Below, in pieces: positions 54,974 through 63,984 of a stretch of DNA of 64,000 nt (position 1 is the first letter of the stretch; every line of letters begins with the position of its first letter). The notes beneath the pieces are model-generated. The model did not search any database. It was not told where the DNA came from and worked only from the letters and a program-made list of their open reading frames with translations. Source of the stretch: Phycisphaerae bacterium (GTDB lineage Bacteria > Planctomycetota > Phycisphaerae > UBA1845); NCBI GenBank assembly GCA_029260235.1, contig JAJDDP010000053.1:1-64000 (forward strand). Direction: 5' to 3'. Position numbers and translations under genes: made by a program.

Positions 54974-56128
54974 CTAGTCGCTGCCCGCGTCTGAAGGCCA
55001 CAGTGCTTGACGATTGGCAGAGAGGAAGCTGATCGGCTCCTGCGTGGAACCTGTCTGAGCCAAGTCTGCCAGAATTGATCCAACAACCGGGGCGAATTTA
55101 AAGCCATGCCCACTGAACCCAGCCGCCACGATCACGTTGGGCATGCCCGGAACGAAATCGAGAATGAAGTGCGTGTCGGGCGTCATGCTGTACATGCACA
55201 CCGAATGGGAATGACCGTCCGTCGCAACGTTCGGCAGATGACGGGCCATGAACTCCAACACCGGCGATGAGTCATTGTCGTGCAAGTCACCATCTACCTT
55301 GCCGGGGTGTTGAATCGCTAGCCCATTTGAGTGTTCGCCGACCTTGATCAAGCCATCTCCAAGGGCTGGAAAGCCGTAGAAGAACCCCCGTGGCGTATCG
55401 AAGCAGAAGGTTGGAAAGTCTCCGCCAAGCCTGAACTGTTCGCTTGGTGCCTCAAACCAGAGGACAACTTTTCGCCGCACTTCGATGGGAAAACCAGCTT
55501 GGGCGAGGAGTTCGCCTGTCCATGCCCCGGCGCAGAAGATGAGCCGGTCAGCCCCGTACCGGCTGTCATCGGTGGTCACGCTGATGCCGCGAGAATCTGC
55601 CTCCCACTTGACTACCGCCTCTCCCAAGGCCACCGAGGCACCACAGAGTTGAGCCTGCTCAATGAACGTGCGAACGCATGTCTCGACATGAAGAATGCCG
55701 GCATCGTGCTCCCACAACGCCACCATGCCTTCATCCAGGCGAAACATAGGCAATCGTCGCTGAACGTCGGCCATGCCGAGCGCTTCAATGCTTAGTTCGT
55801 GCTCTCGGGCTGCCCGTTGAACACCTTGAATCACCTCGCCATCTTCGTTTCCAAAGAGGACGAAGCCAGCCCGATCCAGCAGATGCTGCCCGCTCGCCGA
55901 CTCCAGCGCTTCCCAGCCGCCAAAGGATCGCTCGACCAAAGGAACGTAAGAGGGGTGCTCGAAGTAGGCTTTGCGGATCATCCGGGTTTGGCCATGCGAG
56001 CTGCCCCGATCATGGGCGATGCCGTTGGGTTCGATGCCCAGAACGCGCACACCTCTTCGCGCCAGCTCATGAAGGACAGCACTGCCCATCCCGCCCAGCC
56101 CGACTACGATGGCATCGAAACGATCCAT
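54974..56128 (-). CDS. Monomeric sarcosine / N-methyltryptophan oxidase-like FAD enzyme
   Basis: A 384-residue flavoprotein amine oxidase of the MSOX/SolA group, which oxidises N-methyl amino acids to the amino acid, formaldehyde and H2O2. The FAD motif GLGGMGSA lies at the N terminus, followed by RGSSHGQTRMIRKAY. The Cys in SVCMYSMTPD is at the position of the covalent FAD link, and GFSGHGFKFAPVVG closes the FAD site. Substrate (sarcosine, N-methyltryptophan or pipecolate) is not decidable here. Two small genes lie upstream on the same strand. Confidence 0.9.
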   Translation of the reverse strand: MDRFDAIVVGLGGMGSAVLHELARRGVRVLGIEPNGIAHDRGSSHGQTRMIRKAYFEHPSYVPLVERSFGGWEALESASGQHLLDRAGFVLFGNEDGEVIQGVQRAAREHELSIEALGMADVQRRLPMFRLDEGMVALWEHDAGILHVETCVRTFIEQAQLCGASVALGEAVVKWEADSRGISVTTDDSRYGADRLIFCAGAWTGELLAQAGFPIEVRRKVVLWFEAPSEQFRLGGDFPTFCFDTPRGFFYGFPALGDGLIKVGEHSNGLAIQHPGKVDGDLHDNDSSPVLEFMARHLPNVATDGHSHSVCMYSMTPDTHFILDFVPGMPNVIVAAGFSGHGFKFAPVVGSILADLAQTGSTQEPISFLSANRQALWPSDAGSD

Positions 56129-56161
56129 GGGCCTTAGATCCTGTGCGATCCGGCGGGAACC

Positions 56162-56464
56162 TTAAATGGTGATTTCAAACCCCTCGAAGACCGGCGGGCC
56201 GAGGTAGGTTCCTTCAGGCGCCCGGGCTTGGCCGTGGGCTTTCCTAAACGCCTCAGAATTGGTCCAAGCCTCAAACGCATCGGCGGATTCCCAGAGCGTG
56301 TGTGAGATGAACAGCGTAGCTGTGTCGTCTGTAGGCCCGCGCAACAGATGGAAGTCTCGAAACCCCGGAACCTTGTCTAGTTGAGAATCGCGACTTCGCC
56401 ACAGTTCTTCAAAGACATGTTCGCTTCCAGGAGATATTCGGAACCGATTCATCGCTATGTACAT
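56162..56464 (-). CDS. ABM-domain monooxygenase, HmoA-like
   Basis: A 100-residue dimeric ferredoxin-like protein of the antibiotic biosynthesis monooxygenase family. MYIAMNRFRISPGSEHVFEE, the central VPGFRDFHLLRG and the WESADAFEAWTNSEAFRKAH segment match heme-degrading HmoA/IsdG-type members. The ATG at 56464 has TGGAG 9 bases upstream; a GTG at 56560 would add 32 unrelated residues. It lies between the amine oxidase gene and a small gene, all on the minus strand. Heme breakdown is the family expectation, not shown. Confidence 0.8.
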   Translation of the reverse strand: MYIAMNRFRISPGSEHVFEELWRSRDSQLDKVPGFRDFHLLRGPTDDTATLFISHTLWESADAFEAWTNSEAFRKAHGQARAPEGTYLGPPVFEGFEITI

Positions 56465-56563
56465 ATTCAGTGCTCCATTAGCGTCGGACAGATCCACTCG
56501 GCGACCATGCCGGCCTTTCGCATCTATGGGGCCGACAACCTTGGTGACTATCGTAGGCACATG

Positions 56564-56755
56564 CTACTTGTAGGCGACCAGAGCAGACATCAGGTACCGG
56601 CCGCTGTTCTTGATATCCGTCATCGCAGTCACGTTTGTCTGAATGTGCAGAATCTCGGGGCTAGCTGATTCCGACCATTCGTTAAGCTGACGCTCGAGTG
56701 ACTCGAAGTCATCCCGGTGGTCTCCCGGGACGCAGAAAATCTTGAATTTGGTCAT
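56564..56755 (-). CDS. Small protein of unknown function
   Basis: A 63-residue protein starting MTKFKIFCVPGDHRDDFES, with a helix (LERQLNEW) and a C-terminal strand region. AGAGGTG lies 8 bases before the ATG at 56755, a good ribosome site. It is probably real because of this site and its position 100 bases before the ABM gene on the same strand. No family is named. Confidence 0.6.
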   Translation of the reverse strand: MTKFKIFCVPGDHRDDFESLERQLNEWSESASPEILHIQTNVTAMTDIKNSGRYLMSALVAYK

Positions 56756-56957
56756 CGTGGTACACCTCTTATCAGCGTCTAGCCTCATCCGACTGCAGCC
56801 CAGCATGATCCCGCAGCATACCTGCTAACCGCCGGGTGGAACATGCGAGCAATTTCAAGAATTGGGTGGTGTGGTCCTGCGGCTCAGCACAGGAGAGTGG
56901 CGGCATGTCTCAGGAAGTAGCCCGGTGAGTTGATGTGTCAGCCGCGGGCCATCGACC

Positions 56958-57971
56958 CTAGCCACGTCGCGAAAATCGCCCGGCCCTAAATGACCGCCTG
57001 CGCTGCTTCTTTTGTTGCTCAGGCAAGAGTACGCGGAACGTGTCGCTGACGCCGAAGTTTCCTTCTGGGCGTACCACGGGCAATCGTTCGAGGATCATCA
57101 AGTCGGGGATGAGTCCCTCCAGGTTTAGAAACTGCCCCGGTGATGGTCGGAAGAATCGATCGACCAAGAGATCACGGCGTTGAGGCCTGACAAAAGCGTC
57201 GAGTTGACTACCCGCGCCGGGATTGATCACACCTGTGCCTCTTCGGCTGGCGAGTGTGAAATCAAGATCGGCTGCGGTCAGGGATTCAGTTGCAAAGAAG
57301 TTCACATGCCGATCAAACTGATCCTGCTTGATCCAAAGTTTGGCGATGTTCAGGTCATTGGCAAATTGGCCTGGACGTACGAGGCGCCGCTGACCTGTCA
57401 GTTTCTGCAGCGCCTCAACCAGGCCACTGCGCGACAGGGACACCGTGAATCGGCCCGTGTAGGGCTCGACGTACAACTCAAAGCCCTCAGTCCCCCGCTT
57501 GGCTAAGGTTGCCACCGTCGAATCGATGATCAGATCGCTCCGCAACTCTCCCTCGGCCGAGCCGCCGCGCAACGCCCCATATCCGAGGCCTAGCCGAATC
57601 GTCTCTTGGTTCGCCGTCTTGTAGAACGAGTCGATCGAAGCCAGGGTAACCCGCTTAACATTGATCACCGTATCGTCGCCAAAGAGCAGAATGAGGTGGG
57701 ACCGGATTCCCGTACGGATCATGGTGCCCGCGCTCAACTGGTCATCGAGCTTGACTTGCGTCCATCCCTCTACATCCAGAGGTGAAGTGCCATTGGGCGC
57801 GACAGCCACGTCTCCGCTGACTTCCACAACTCGGGCGTTCAATTCGGTGATTGGATCGGATGGCTCCTCAGCTGGCTGATCCGGCACCAATTTGTCCTGT
57901 CCCACTACCGGCCCAACCATAAGCAGGCCAGAGATGAGCAAGAGCGCAGAAGCTATCTGTCTGTCGTGCAT
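56958..57971 (-). CDS. Exported FecR-domain protein
   Basis: A 337-residue secreted protein. A signal peptide (ASALLLISGLLMVGPVVG) is followed by a FecR-type beta domain (about 50-180): VVEVSGDVAV, then LSAGTMIRTGIRSHLILLFGDDT and a later GALRGG. The C-terminal half is rich in Arg and ends in a basic tail (KKQRRRSFRAGRFSRRG). In other systems FecR domains pass signals or bind surface polymers; no FecA/FecI partner is here. It follows the lipoprotein and barrel genes on the minus strand. GGGGA supports ATG 57971 over TTG 57983. Confidence 0.82.
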   Translation of the reverse strand: MHDRQIASALLLISGLLMVGPVVGQDKLVPDQPAEEPSDPITELNARVVEVSGDVAVAPNGTSPLDVEGWTQVKLDDQLSAGTMIRTGIRSHLILLFGDDTVINVKRVTLASIDSFYKTANQETIRLGLGYGALRGGSAEGELRSDLIIDSTVATLAKRGTEGFELYVEPYTGRFTVSLSRSGLVEALQKLTGQRRLVRPGQFANDLNIAKLWIKQDQFDRHVNFFATESLTAADLDFTLASRRGTGVINPGAGSQLDAFVRPQRRDLLVDRFFRPSPGQFLNLEGLIPDLMILERLPVVRPEGNFGVSDTFRVLLPEQQKKQRRRSFRAGRFSRRG

Positions 57972-58097
57972 GACTATCCCCAATCGATGTCGATCCTTGA
58001 TTCTGACCGGCTACCCTCCGGATGATAGCGCTCTTGGTGGTGCAAGTCACTCGTCTGCTGCGGACTTCTTCTGCAATTCACGCCGGCCAGAAGACGA

Positions 58098-58763
58098 CTA
58101 AGGGCCTGCGGGATCAAGATCAGCCGGGCTATCCACATCTTCGACCGTTGCTTCGATCTGGCCATGCTCAGCCAGGTAGGCGTCCATCTTGGTCAACACC
58201 CCTACCAGCTCGCCGCCGCGAACGGCACGATACGGTACGTCATAGGGCAACAGGCCTGCATCGACGGCGTCCTTCAGGGCGTACCTTCGATCTCCAAGCC
58301 CCCAACTGCCAAATGCGAGGGAGTCTACTCCAACAGGCAAGTCACAAATCTGCACAGCCATGAAGGCCAAGGTGCCCTTATCGAGAATTTGATTCGGTTC
58401 GAGGTTCCAAGCCTCTCGAACGATGTCGGCGGCTAGCAGTGCCTCCTGCCGCGCGGCGAACGATGCTTCGCTGTCGAGCTCCGGGCTAACGATCAGCATC
58501 GCTCGGTAGCCTTCATCAACAGAGACAACCGGCACGGTGCCGAGATAGTGGAGGAATGCGGTATCCGGCAAACTCGAAGGGTCAACGGCTGGCTCGTAAT
58601 TGCGGAGGTGTGTGCATCCGCCAGAGCAGCAAATGGCCAACACCGCAAGAAACTGCCCGAGCACAATGCCCCCGCGGACCGTCAATGAACCCGCCGAGCC
58701 ACCCAAGAGTCCGGTCTTTGGCGGCCACACGCTCGTGGTGATTCGTTTGATTAGAAGCTCCAT
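58098..58763 (-). CDS. Lipoprotein in the barrel-FecR operon
   Basis: A 221-residue protein with a hydrophobic segment ending in a lipobox-like CSGGC (about residues 46-50), so it is probably lipid-anchored after cleavage. The mature part has an alpha/beta look (PVVSVDEGYRAMLIVSPEL, ALKDAVDAGLLPYDVPYR) with no family I recognise. Its ATG lies 13 bases inside the end of the barrel gene, indicating translational coupling. The N-terminal region before the hydrophobic segment is long (about 30 residues), so a later alternative start is possible. Confidence 0.7.
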   Translation of the reverse strand: MELLIKRITTSVWPPKTGLLGGSAGSLTVRGGIVLGQFLAVLAICCSGGCTHLRNYEPAVDPSSLPDTAFLHYLGTVPVVSVDEGYRAMLIVSPELDSEASFAARQEALLAADIVREAWNLEPNQILDKGTLAFMAVQICDLPVGVDSLAFGSWGLGDRRYALKDAVDAGLLPYDVPYRAVRGGELVGVLTKMDAYLAEHGQIEATVEDVDSPADLDPAGP

Positions 58764-60190
58764 GTCAAACCTGTCAGCAAGAATGTGCGGGAGGTTCGAT
58801 CCTCAAAGGCTTTGCCGGGCAAAAACAAACCGCCGCGCACCGTCCAGGCCAGGTCGTGGGTCAGTTCCCAGTTCATGTGCACGTCCAATTCCCATCCGAG
58901 GTAGCCGGATTGAACGCCGGCGGTCGGATCGGAAATCGCCCCGGCCCGATGATGCTTCCAGAACAAGTAGGCGTCCGAGCCCAACTCCATGCGGCGTAGG
59001 GCAGGTTCAGTATGGAATGGAAAAAACGAAGCGCCCATCCGCCAGATGTGGACATTGGACAACTCGGGCGAAAGTGACAGGCCTGTACTGCGCCAGCCGA
59101 ATCCGTTGAAGCCCGTATCGGTGAAGTCGTCACGATTCCCGCCGACTGTGTCGGTCGGGCTGAATAACCTGTCCGAGTCACCGCTGGCAAACATGTACTC
59201 GATTGATGCCCTTGCCTGAGAAGGAGTGTCGAACAGATACTCTAACTCGAAATCGAACGCCCACGCCCGGATGATGTCTTTCTTGGCAAATCGCCGATCA
59301 CCATACCCGCGGCCCCATTCCCAGACCCACTCCGTCGAATAGCGCAGGTTCCGAACTAGCTCGCCCTGGGAGCCAATCCCGAAGTAGAACGAATCGTAGT
59401 CATAACCCTGGAGTGGCGTCGGAATATTGTCGTGGTTCTGATCCTCTTGCCAGAGCACATACGCGAAGGGTTGATGTTGATCAAACCCCAGGTATCGCAT
59501 CTCAGCCCCAAAAAACATCCGCCTGGTCCGGCTGGTGGGCCTGGACCGATCGAAGTCTTCGCTGCTTCCCACCGTCCGACCTACGAGGCCAGTGAGTTGC
59601 CAATTGAAGGCTTCGGCGCGCACCTGAACGTGATCCAAGGGCAACGACAGCGCGTAGCCCGTCCCAAGGGTCACCAAGTCGCGTCCGACGTCTACTTGCA
59701 GGTTGTAGCTCAGCGAGCGGCCTGACTGTGCTCGCACAGCCTTCCTCAAGTCGAATTTATAGAAGCCTCGTTCGAGGTTAGGCCCTTCCCAGTCGTCGTC
59801 GTTTCCGTCGAACGAATCGCCCGTGTTAAAGTCGAGCAAACCGACCCGACCTCGGACGTAGAATTCGTGGGCCCCATCATCCAGCGTCAGACGACTCCAA
59901 GCCCGCAAATCGTGCCGACGAATCGTCCGAGAACTATCGATGCCGTCGTCGTAAAGGAATAGATAGAAACTGTACGACAGGCCAAAGTCGAGGCCCGTCC
60001 GATCAGTGGGCGGCATAGCCTCGTCCAGCTTCCTGCGGATGTCTTCTTCGATGTCTCGCTGTTGATTCACAAACGAGGTTGGATCCCGCCCGCGGTCCCT
60101 GGCCTGCGCAGAAACAGCCTGGGTCGCCAGAAGTGTGGCAACAACGCCGATAACAACCCGTTGAGTCCCGCCCACTCGATACCACGCCAT
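58751..60190 (-). CDS. Outer-membrane beta-barrel, alginate-export-like
   Basis: A protein of about 479 residues with a signal peptide (VVIGVVATLLATQAVSAQA) and a mature part built of alternating amphipathic strands rich in Tyr, Trp, Asp and Arg, ending in Phe as outer-membrane barrels usually do (TFLLTGLTWSF). The general look, with GLDFGLSYSFYLFLYDDG near the start and ASIEYMFASGDSD later, resembles AlgE-type alginate export porins. The exported substrate is unknown. An ATG at 60214 is an alternative start. It is the first gene of a three-gene minus-strand operon. Confidence 0.78.
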   Translation of the reverse strand: MAWYRVGGTQRVVIGVVATLLATQAVSAQARDRGRDPTSFVNQQRDIEEDIRRKLDEAMPPTDRTGLDFGLSYSFYLFLYDDGIDSSRTIRRHDLRAWSRLTLDDGAHEFYVRGRVGLLDFNTGDSFDGNDDDWEGPNLERGFYKFDLRKAVRAQSGRSLSYNLQVDVGRDLVTLGTGYALSLPLDHVQVRAEAFNWQLTGLVGRTVGSSEDFDRSRPTSRTRRMFFGAEMRYLGFDQHQPFAYVLWQEDQNHDNIPTPLQGYDYDSFYFGIGSQGELVRNLRYSTEWVWEWGRGYGDRRFAKKDIIRAWAFDFELEYLFDTPSQARASIEYMFASGDSDRLFSPTDTVGGNRDDFTDTGFNGFGWRSTGLSLSPELSNVHIWRMGASFFPFHTEPALRRMELGSDAYLFWKHHRAGAISDPTAGVQSGYLGWELDVHMNWELTHDLAWTVRGGLFLPGKAFEDRTSRTFLLTGLTWSF

Positions 60191-60250
60191 GATGGAGGGC
60201 AATGGTGGCGGCAACTGGCCCGAAGATCAAGGAAGAATCGGCCCTCTAGG

Positions 60251-60293
60251 CAAAAAAATAAGCTCCGCGTCTCTCGGGGAAGAGACACGGAGC
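60251..60293 (-). terminator. Strong intrinsic terminator on the minus strand
   Basis: A 13-position stem with one mismatch (GCTCCG, C-A mismatch, GTCTCT at 60262-60274 with its partner at 60281-60293) closes a 6-base loop. On the minus strand it is followed by a T run (A run at 60252-60258 on plus). It ends transcription from the UbiB-like gene and separates it from the barrel operon. Confidence 0.75.
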
Positions 60294-60456
60294 CATTGAA
60301 AGGGGACACGACAGCTTCCACCTAATCTATAGGATTGGCACGCCCTCGAATCAAATGACCAACCCCGAACTTTAGTAAAAAATCCAAGCAGGAAAGAAAA
60401 ATCTAGGGTGAACCGGACCTAAACAATCAAATCGATGACGCCGTTCAGTCGAAGGC

Positions 60457-62148
60457 CTACGACAGGCGCCCGCTCCTGAAGATCGCCCATAATAGCCCTA
60501 CGCCGAAAACCCCGGCGAACAAGTAGCCGACTACTCCGAACCACCTCAGCGGGATGCCCAGAAAAGCCACTTGGTCCCCGGCTGTGATGACCATCGAACT
60601 GCCTACGACGATCCCCGCAATCATCACCGAAAAAGACAGCCGGTTACCTGTCCGGTCCAACTCGGCGATCAATTGATCGATCCGCTCGTGCTTAACGTTG
60701 ATCTGCCACCGTCCAGCGGCTAGGTGCTTCAGGGTTTGGCGGAGCCGTTGCGGGGCGTCGCGGAGCAAAGCCAATCCATGAAAACCAGTCACCGCCGCCG
60801 TCCTGGCGAATCGGCCTGGGGCGAGTCTGCCTCGAATGATCCGTACCAATCGGGTTCTCAGGAGAGCCATCAAGTCGAACTCGGGGTCAAGTTGCATCAC
60901 GATGCCAAAGGCTGTGCTCATTGTCTTGAGCACCAAGACCAGATCCCGAGGAATGCTCACGCCGTGCCGCCGCATGACGTTCGTCGACTCTTCAAATACG
61001 ACGACCAAGTCGATCCGCCGCAGAGGAAGCCCGTAGTACTTGTCTTCCAAGATTCGCAGATCGCGAACCAGATCACGGCGGTCCGCGTCAGGCGACAATG
61101 CCTCCATTTCTTCGAGGAGGTCAACGACCAACTCAGTGTCCCTGTAGGCGACGGCCACCATCATGCCAGCCAGGTGGCTAACCAGAGAATCGCTGACCGT
61201 GCCGGTCTGGCCAAAATCGATCAAGCCAATCGTAGCCGGCTTGGAAACAAAGATATTGCCCGCATGGGGATCCGCGTGAAAGGTGCCGACGTCGAAGAGC
61301 TGCTTGATGTAGACATCGGTCAATCGCGATGCCAAGAGTTTGCGGTCATAAAGCCCGCTGTCATCCTCGATGGCTGCTTGAATGTTCTGCCCTTGAAGCT
61401 CCTTGAGCACCAAGACCCGCGGCGTGCAAAGCTCCCAATACACCTGGGGGATCAAGATCTCCGCGTCATTCTCCAAAGCGTCACGAAGTTTTGTGGTCGA
61501 GGCAGCCTCATGCGTGAAATCCAGCTCGCGAATCAACACCTGTTCCAGCTCATCCACGAGCATCATGGGCTGATACACAGCCAACTCAGGCAACAGGCCC
61601 TCCATGGCTTCTGCCAGGATTTTCAGCAGATACAAGTCCGAACGAATCGTCTCGTCGATTCCTGGGCGTTTGACTTTGACTACGACTTTGGTGCCGTCGT
61701 CCAGGACAGCTCGATAAACTTGTCCGATCGATCCACACGCGATCGGCTCCTCGCTCAGTGATCGGAATAGCTGGTCAATCGGCGCGCCCAAGCCTTCTTC
61801 GATGACCTGGCGGCCTACGTCAGTGTCAAATGGCGGCACCCGATCTTGGAGTGACTGCAGCTCGTTGCGAATGTCCGCCGCAAATATGTCGGGCCTGGTG
61901 GTGGCCATCTGGCCAAACTTGACGAAGGTGGGGCCCAATTCCGAGCACACCTCCGCAAGCCGATGCCCGATCGACGATGCCTCAAGGGGATCACCAGCTG
62001 CCGTTTCTCGCCAGCGACGAATCGGCGAGAATCGACGCAAATTCATCCGATCAACCACGTGCCCGAATCCGTGCTGGGTGAGCACGGTGATAATCTGCCG
62101 CAGACGTCGAAGACTGCGTACATTCTTGGCCAACCGCAAGACGTTCAT
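60457..62148 (-). CDS. UbiB/ABC1-family atypical kinase-like protein
   Basis: A 563-residue member of the UbiB/AarF/ADCK family, implicated in ubiquinone or other isoprenoid-lipid metabolism. The family motif KxGQ is in TFVKFGQMATTRPD, the Ala-rich loop counterpart in IACGSIGQVYRA, followed by VVVKVKRPG, the ExD motif in LIRELDFTHEA, and HADPHAGNIF with LIDFGQTG as the catalytic and metal sites. Two membrane spans at the end anchor it. The ATG at 62148 has GGGGA upstream; GTG 62184 is an alternative start. No ubi or men genes are nearby. Confidence 0.92.
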   Translation of the reverse strand: MNVLRLAKNVRSLRRLRQIITVLTQHGFGHVVDRMNLRRFSPIRRWRETAAGDPLEASSIGHRLAEVCSELGPTFVKFGQMATTRPDIFAADIRNELQSLQDRVPPFDTDVGRQVIEEGLGAPIDQLFRSLSEEPIACGSIGQVYRAVLDDGTKVVVKVKRPGIDETIRSDLYLLKILAEAMEGLLPELAVYQPMMLVDELEQVLIRELDFTHEAASTTKLRDALENDAEILIPQVYWELCTPRVLVLKELQGQNIQAAIEDDSGLYDRKLLASRLTDVYIKQLFDVGTFHADPHAGNIFVSKPATIGLIDFGQTGTVSDSLVSHLAGMMVAVAYRDTELVVDLLEEMEALSPDADRRDLVRDLRILEDKYYGLPLRRIDLVVVFEESTNVMRRHGVSIPRDLVLVLKTMSTAFGIVMQLDPEFDLMALLRTRLVRIIRGRLAPGRFARTAAVTGFHGLALLRDAPQRLRQTLKHLAAGRWQINVKHERIDQLIAELDRTGNRLSFSVMIAGIVVGSSMVITAGDQVAFLGIPLRWFGVVGYLFAGVFGVGLLWAIFRSGRLS

Positions 62149-62768
62149 GGATGAATCCCCAGTCCAAATCAGCTCTGGATGCACCTTACGCCGGTTTGGG
62201 CGGCAAGGCTACGTCCCCGTGGCGCCCTCCCCCAATCTGATGACCGACAAGCCCTGGCCTCTGGTCGGCCAGGAACCCTCCCATAATTGCCCAGTTTGAC
62301 AGTTGGATACTCGTCCTGCTTGCCGAAGCTCTCTGGAGGCAGCAGCCTTGAGGCCAAGAAAGGACTACCCCCGCCACCAATCACAGGTCAAGGATTGGCC
62401 ATATGGGACTCACCTGGAGGGAAATGTCAGATTCTTTCGCGCCACCGCGATCGCGCCCCGACCACTATTCCGACGAGAATTGTATTTTGGTGCTGCGCCG
62501 GGCAGTAGACACACAACCTAAACTCCTTAAGGGAAATAGGTTATGATCCAAGAATCCGACACTTTGACCCATTCCGGGTATCTGGACCTTGGGCCAACAT
62601 GGTCGTCCCCTTCGCCTGCGAGTTGCAAGGCTGGAATGGACGGTATTTTGTTGACCTTAGTCTCGGCCCCCGGTAAGATGGGGACAGAGCGAAAAGTGGA
62701 TCTTGGCGTCTCAGAACGTGCAGCGAAACCTTTCGAGAGGCGTTTTGAAGATAACGGAGAATGGATAA
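62149..62768. other. Intergenic region before the dockerin-type exported gene
   Basis: About 620 bases between divergent genes with no supported gene. TATGAT at 62542-62547 is a possible -10 element for the following gene, but its -35 (TAAACT) is poor. Just before the gene, ATGGATAAATGA (62761-62772) forms a three-codon frame whose stop overlaps the true ATG at 62769. CGGAGA at 62755-62760 is the ribosome binding site. Confidence 0.35.
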
Positions 62769-63935
62769 ATGAAGGCTTCTACTAAACTTGCGGGGATCGT
62801 ACTAGGTTGCTTTGCCACCACTGCAATGGCATCTGACTTGACCCTAACCTTGACCACGACCGGATCCACCACTGTCGCCCCTAGCGCTGTGGTTCCCATC
62901 GAAATTTCTGGGTTGCTGAGCGATAGCCTGAATGAAGGCTTGGCTCTGTTTGGCGTTGACATGACTGCATCTGGCCCTGCGGCCATCGACCTTTCCACCG
63001 CGGCGGCCATCTCGGCCGGGATCAACATGAGCAACTTCGTTAGCCCCGACGGGTTGAACAACCCGACGGCCTGCGGTGGTTGCTTTGGTTTTGGCGGCAC
63101 TGCCAGTGGCAATGACCTCCTCCAGATTGGCGGCGGCATGAATACCATTGGCAACACCATCGGTAATGCTCCGTTCCCCATTGGTACGGTCGACACGGGC
63201 TTGGGTCAGGCCAGCGAGATTCTGGCTACCGGCACCATCACCATGCCCGCAACCGAAGGTGTTTATACAATCAGCCTACAGAGCGGTTTTGCAAACGTTA
63301 TTACGCTGGGTGAGGTTGGCCCGACCGTCTACGCCACCGAAGCGGCCGGCACGGTGAGCACGGTTGACTTGATCATCACGGTCGCTGCCAGTGGCGTGGA
63401 TATCACGAACGTCGTCAGCCTGAGCGACCACGGCGGTTCTATCCTGCCCCTGGACATCTTCTCTGGCAACGACGTTGAGCCTCGTGCGACTGCTTTCACC
63501 GAGCTAGAGATCATCTTTAACGGCACCATGGATCCGCTGACCACCATCGCTGCCAACGTATCTATCACCGGCGCGAGCAGTGGTCCTTTTGGCGGCTTGG
63601 TCAGCACCTCACTGGATGCAGGCCAAACTGTCCTGACCATTACGCTTGACGCCAGAGTTGCTGACGTCGATTGCCATACCATCAGCCTAGCTGGCATGCA
63701 GTCCTCGGGCGGTGGTGGTGTTACCAACCCCAGCTTCAGCCTGACGGCCTTGCAGGGCGACATCGACCGGAACGGCATCGTCTCAACGGGCGATGCGTCG
63801 ATCATCAAGCCTCACTTTGGGGAGGCAGTGGACGCCAGCAATCTCCAGTTTGATCACGATTCAAACGGGGTCATCTCGACGGGCGACGCGTCGATCGTGA
63901 AGCCTCTGTTCGGGAACGCAGCTGGCGGCTGCTAG
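62769..63935 (+). CDS. Exported protein with C-terminal dockerin type I-like domain
   Basis: A 388-residue secreted protein with a signal peptide (LAGIVLGCFATTAMA), a cohesin-like or PEP-CTERM-style beta domain (about 22-190: LTLTTTGSTTVAPSAVVPIE, later GTVSTVDLIITV), a second beta domain (about 200-325) and a dockerin-like end. The end has two near-identical Ca loops, DRNGIVSTGDASIIKPHFG and DHDSNGVISTGDASIVKPLF, and closes with GGC. A possible cohesin-like N-terminal fold and a dockerin in one chain would allow self-association; this is inference. Confidence 0.8.
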   Translation: MKASTKLAGIVLGCFATTAMASDLTLTLTTTGSTTVAPSAVVPIEISGLLSDSLNEGLALFGVDMTASGPAAIDLSTAAAISAGINMSNFVSPDGLNNPTACGGCFGFGGTASGNDLLQIGGGMNTIGNTIGNAPFPIGTVDTGLGQASEILATGTITMPATEGVYTISLQSGFANVITLGEVGPTVYATEAAGTVSTVDLIITVAASGVDITNVVSLSDHGGSILPLDIFSGNDVEPRATAFTELEIIFNGTMDPLTTIAANVSITGASSGPFGGLVSTSLDAGQTVLTITLDARVADVDCHTISLAGMQSSGGGGVTNPSFSLTALQGDIDRNGIVSTGDASIIKPHFGEAVDASNLQFDHDSNGVISTGDASIVKPLFGNAAGGC

Positions 63936-63951
63936 TAAATTTAGCTGTTCA

Positions 63952-63984
63952 GGGTCTGGCGGCAGGAATCCCTGCCGCTGGCCC
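63952..63984 (+). terminator. Hairpin after the last gene
   Basis: GCGGCAGG (63959-63966) pairs perfectly with CCTGCCGC (63971-63978) around a 4-base loop. The stem extends outward with wobble pairs to GGG (63952-63954) and CCC (63982-63984). There is no real T run after it. It lies about 17 bases after the stop codon. Confidence 0.6.

Noticed and set aside
60724-61761. 345-codon + strand frame inside the UbiB-like gene
   Set aside because: It lies wholly antisense to a gene with all UbiB motifs; its translation is His/Gln-rich and has no family character.
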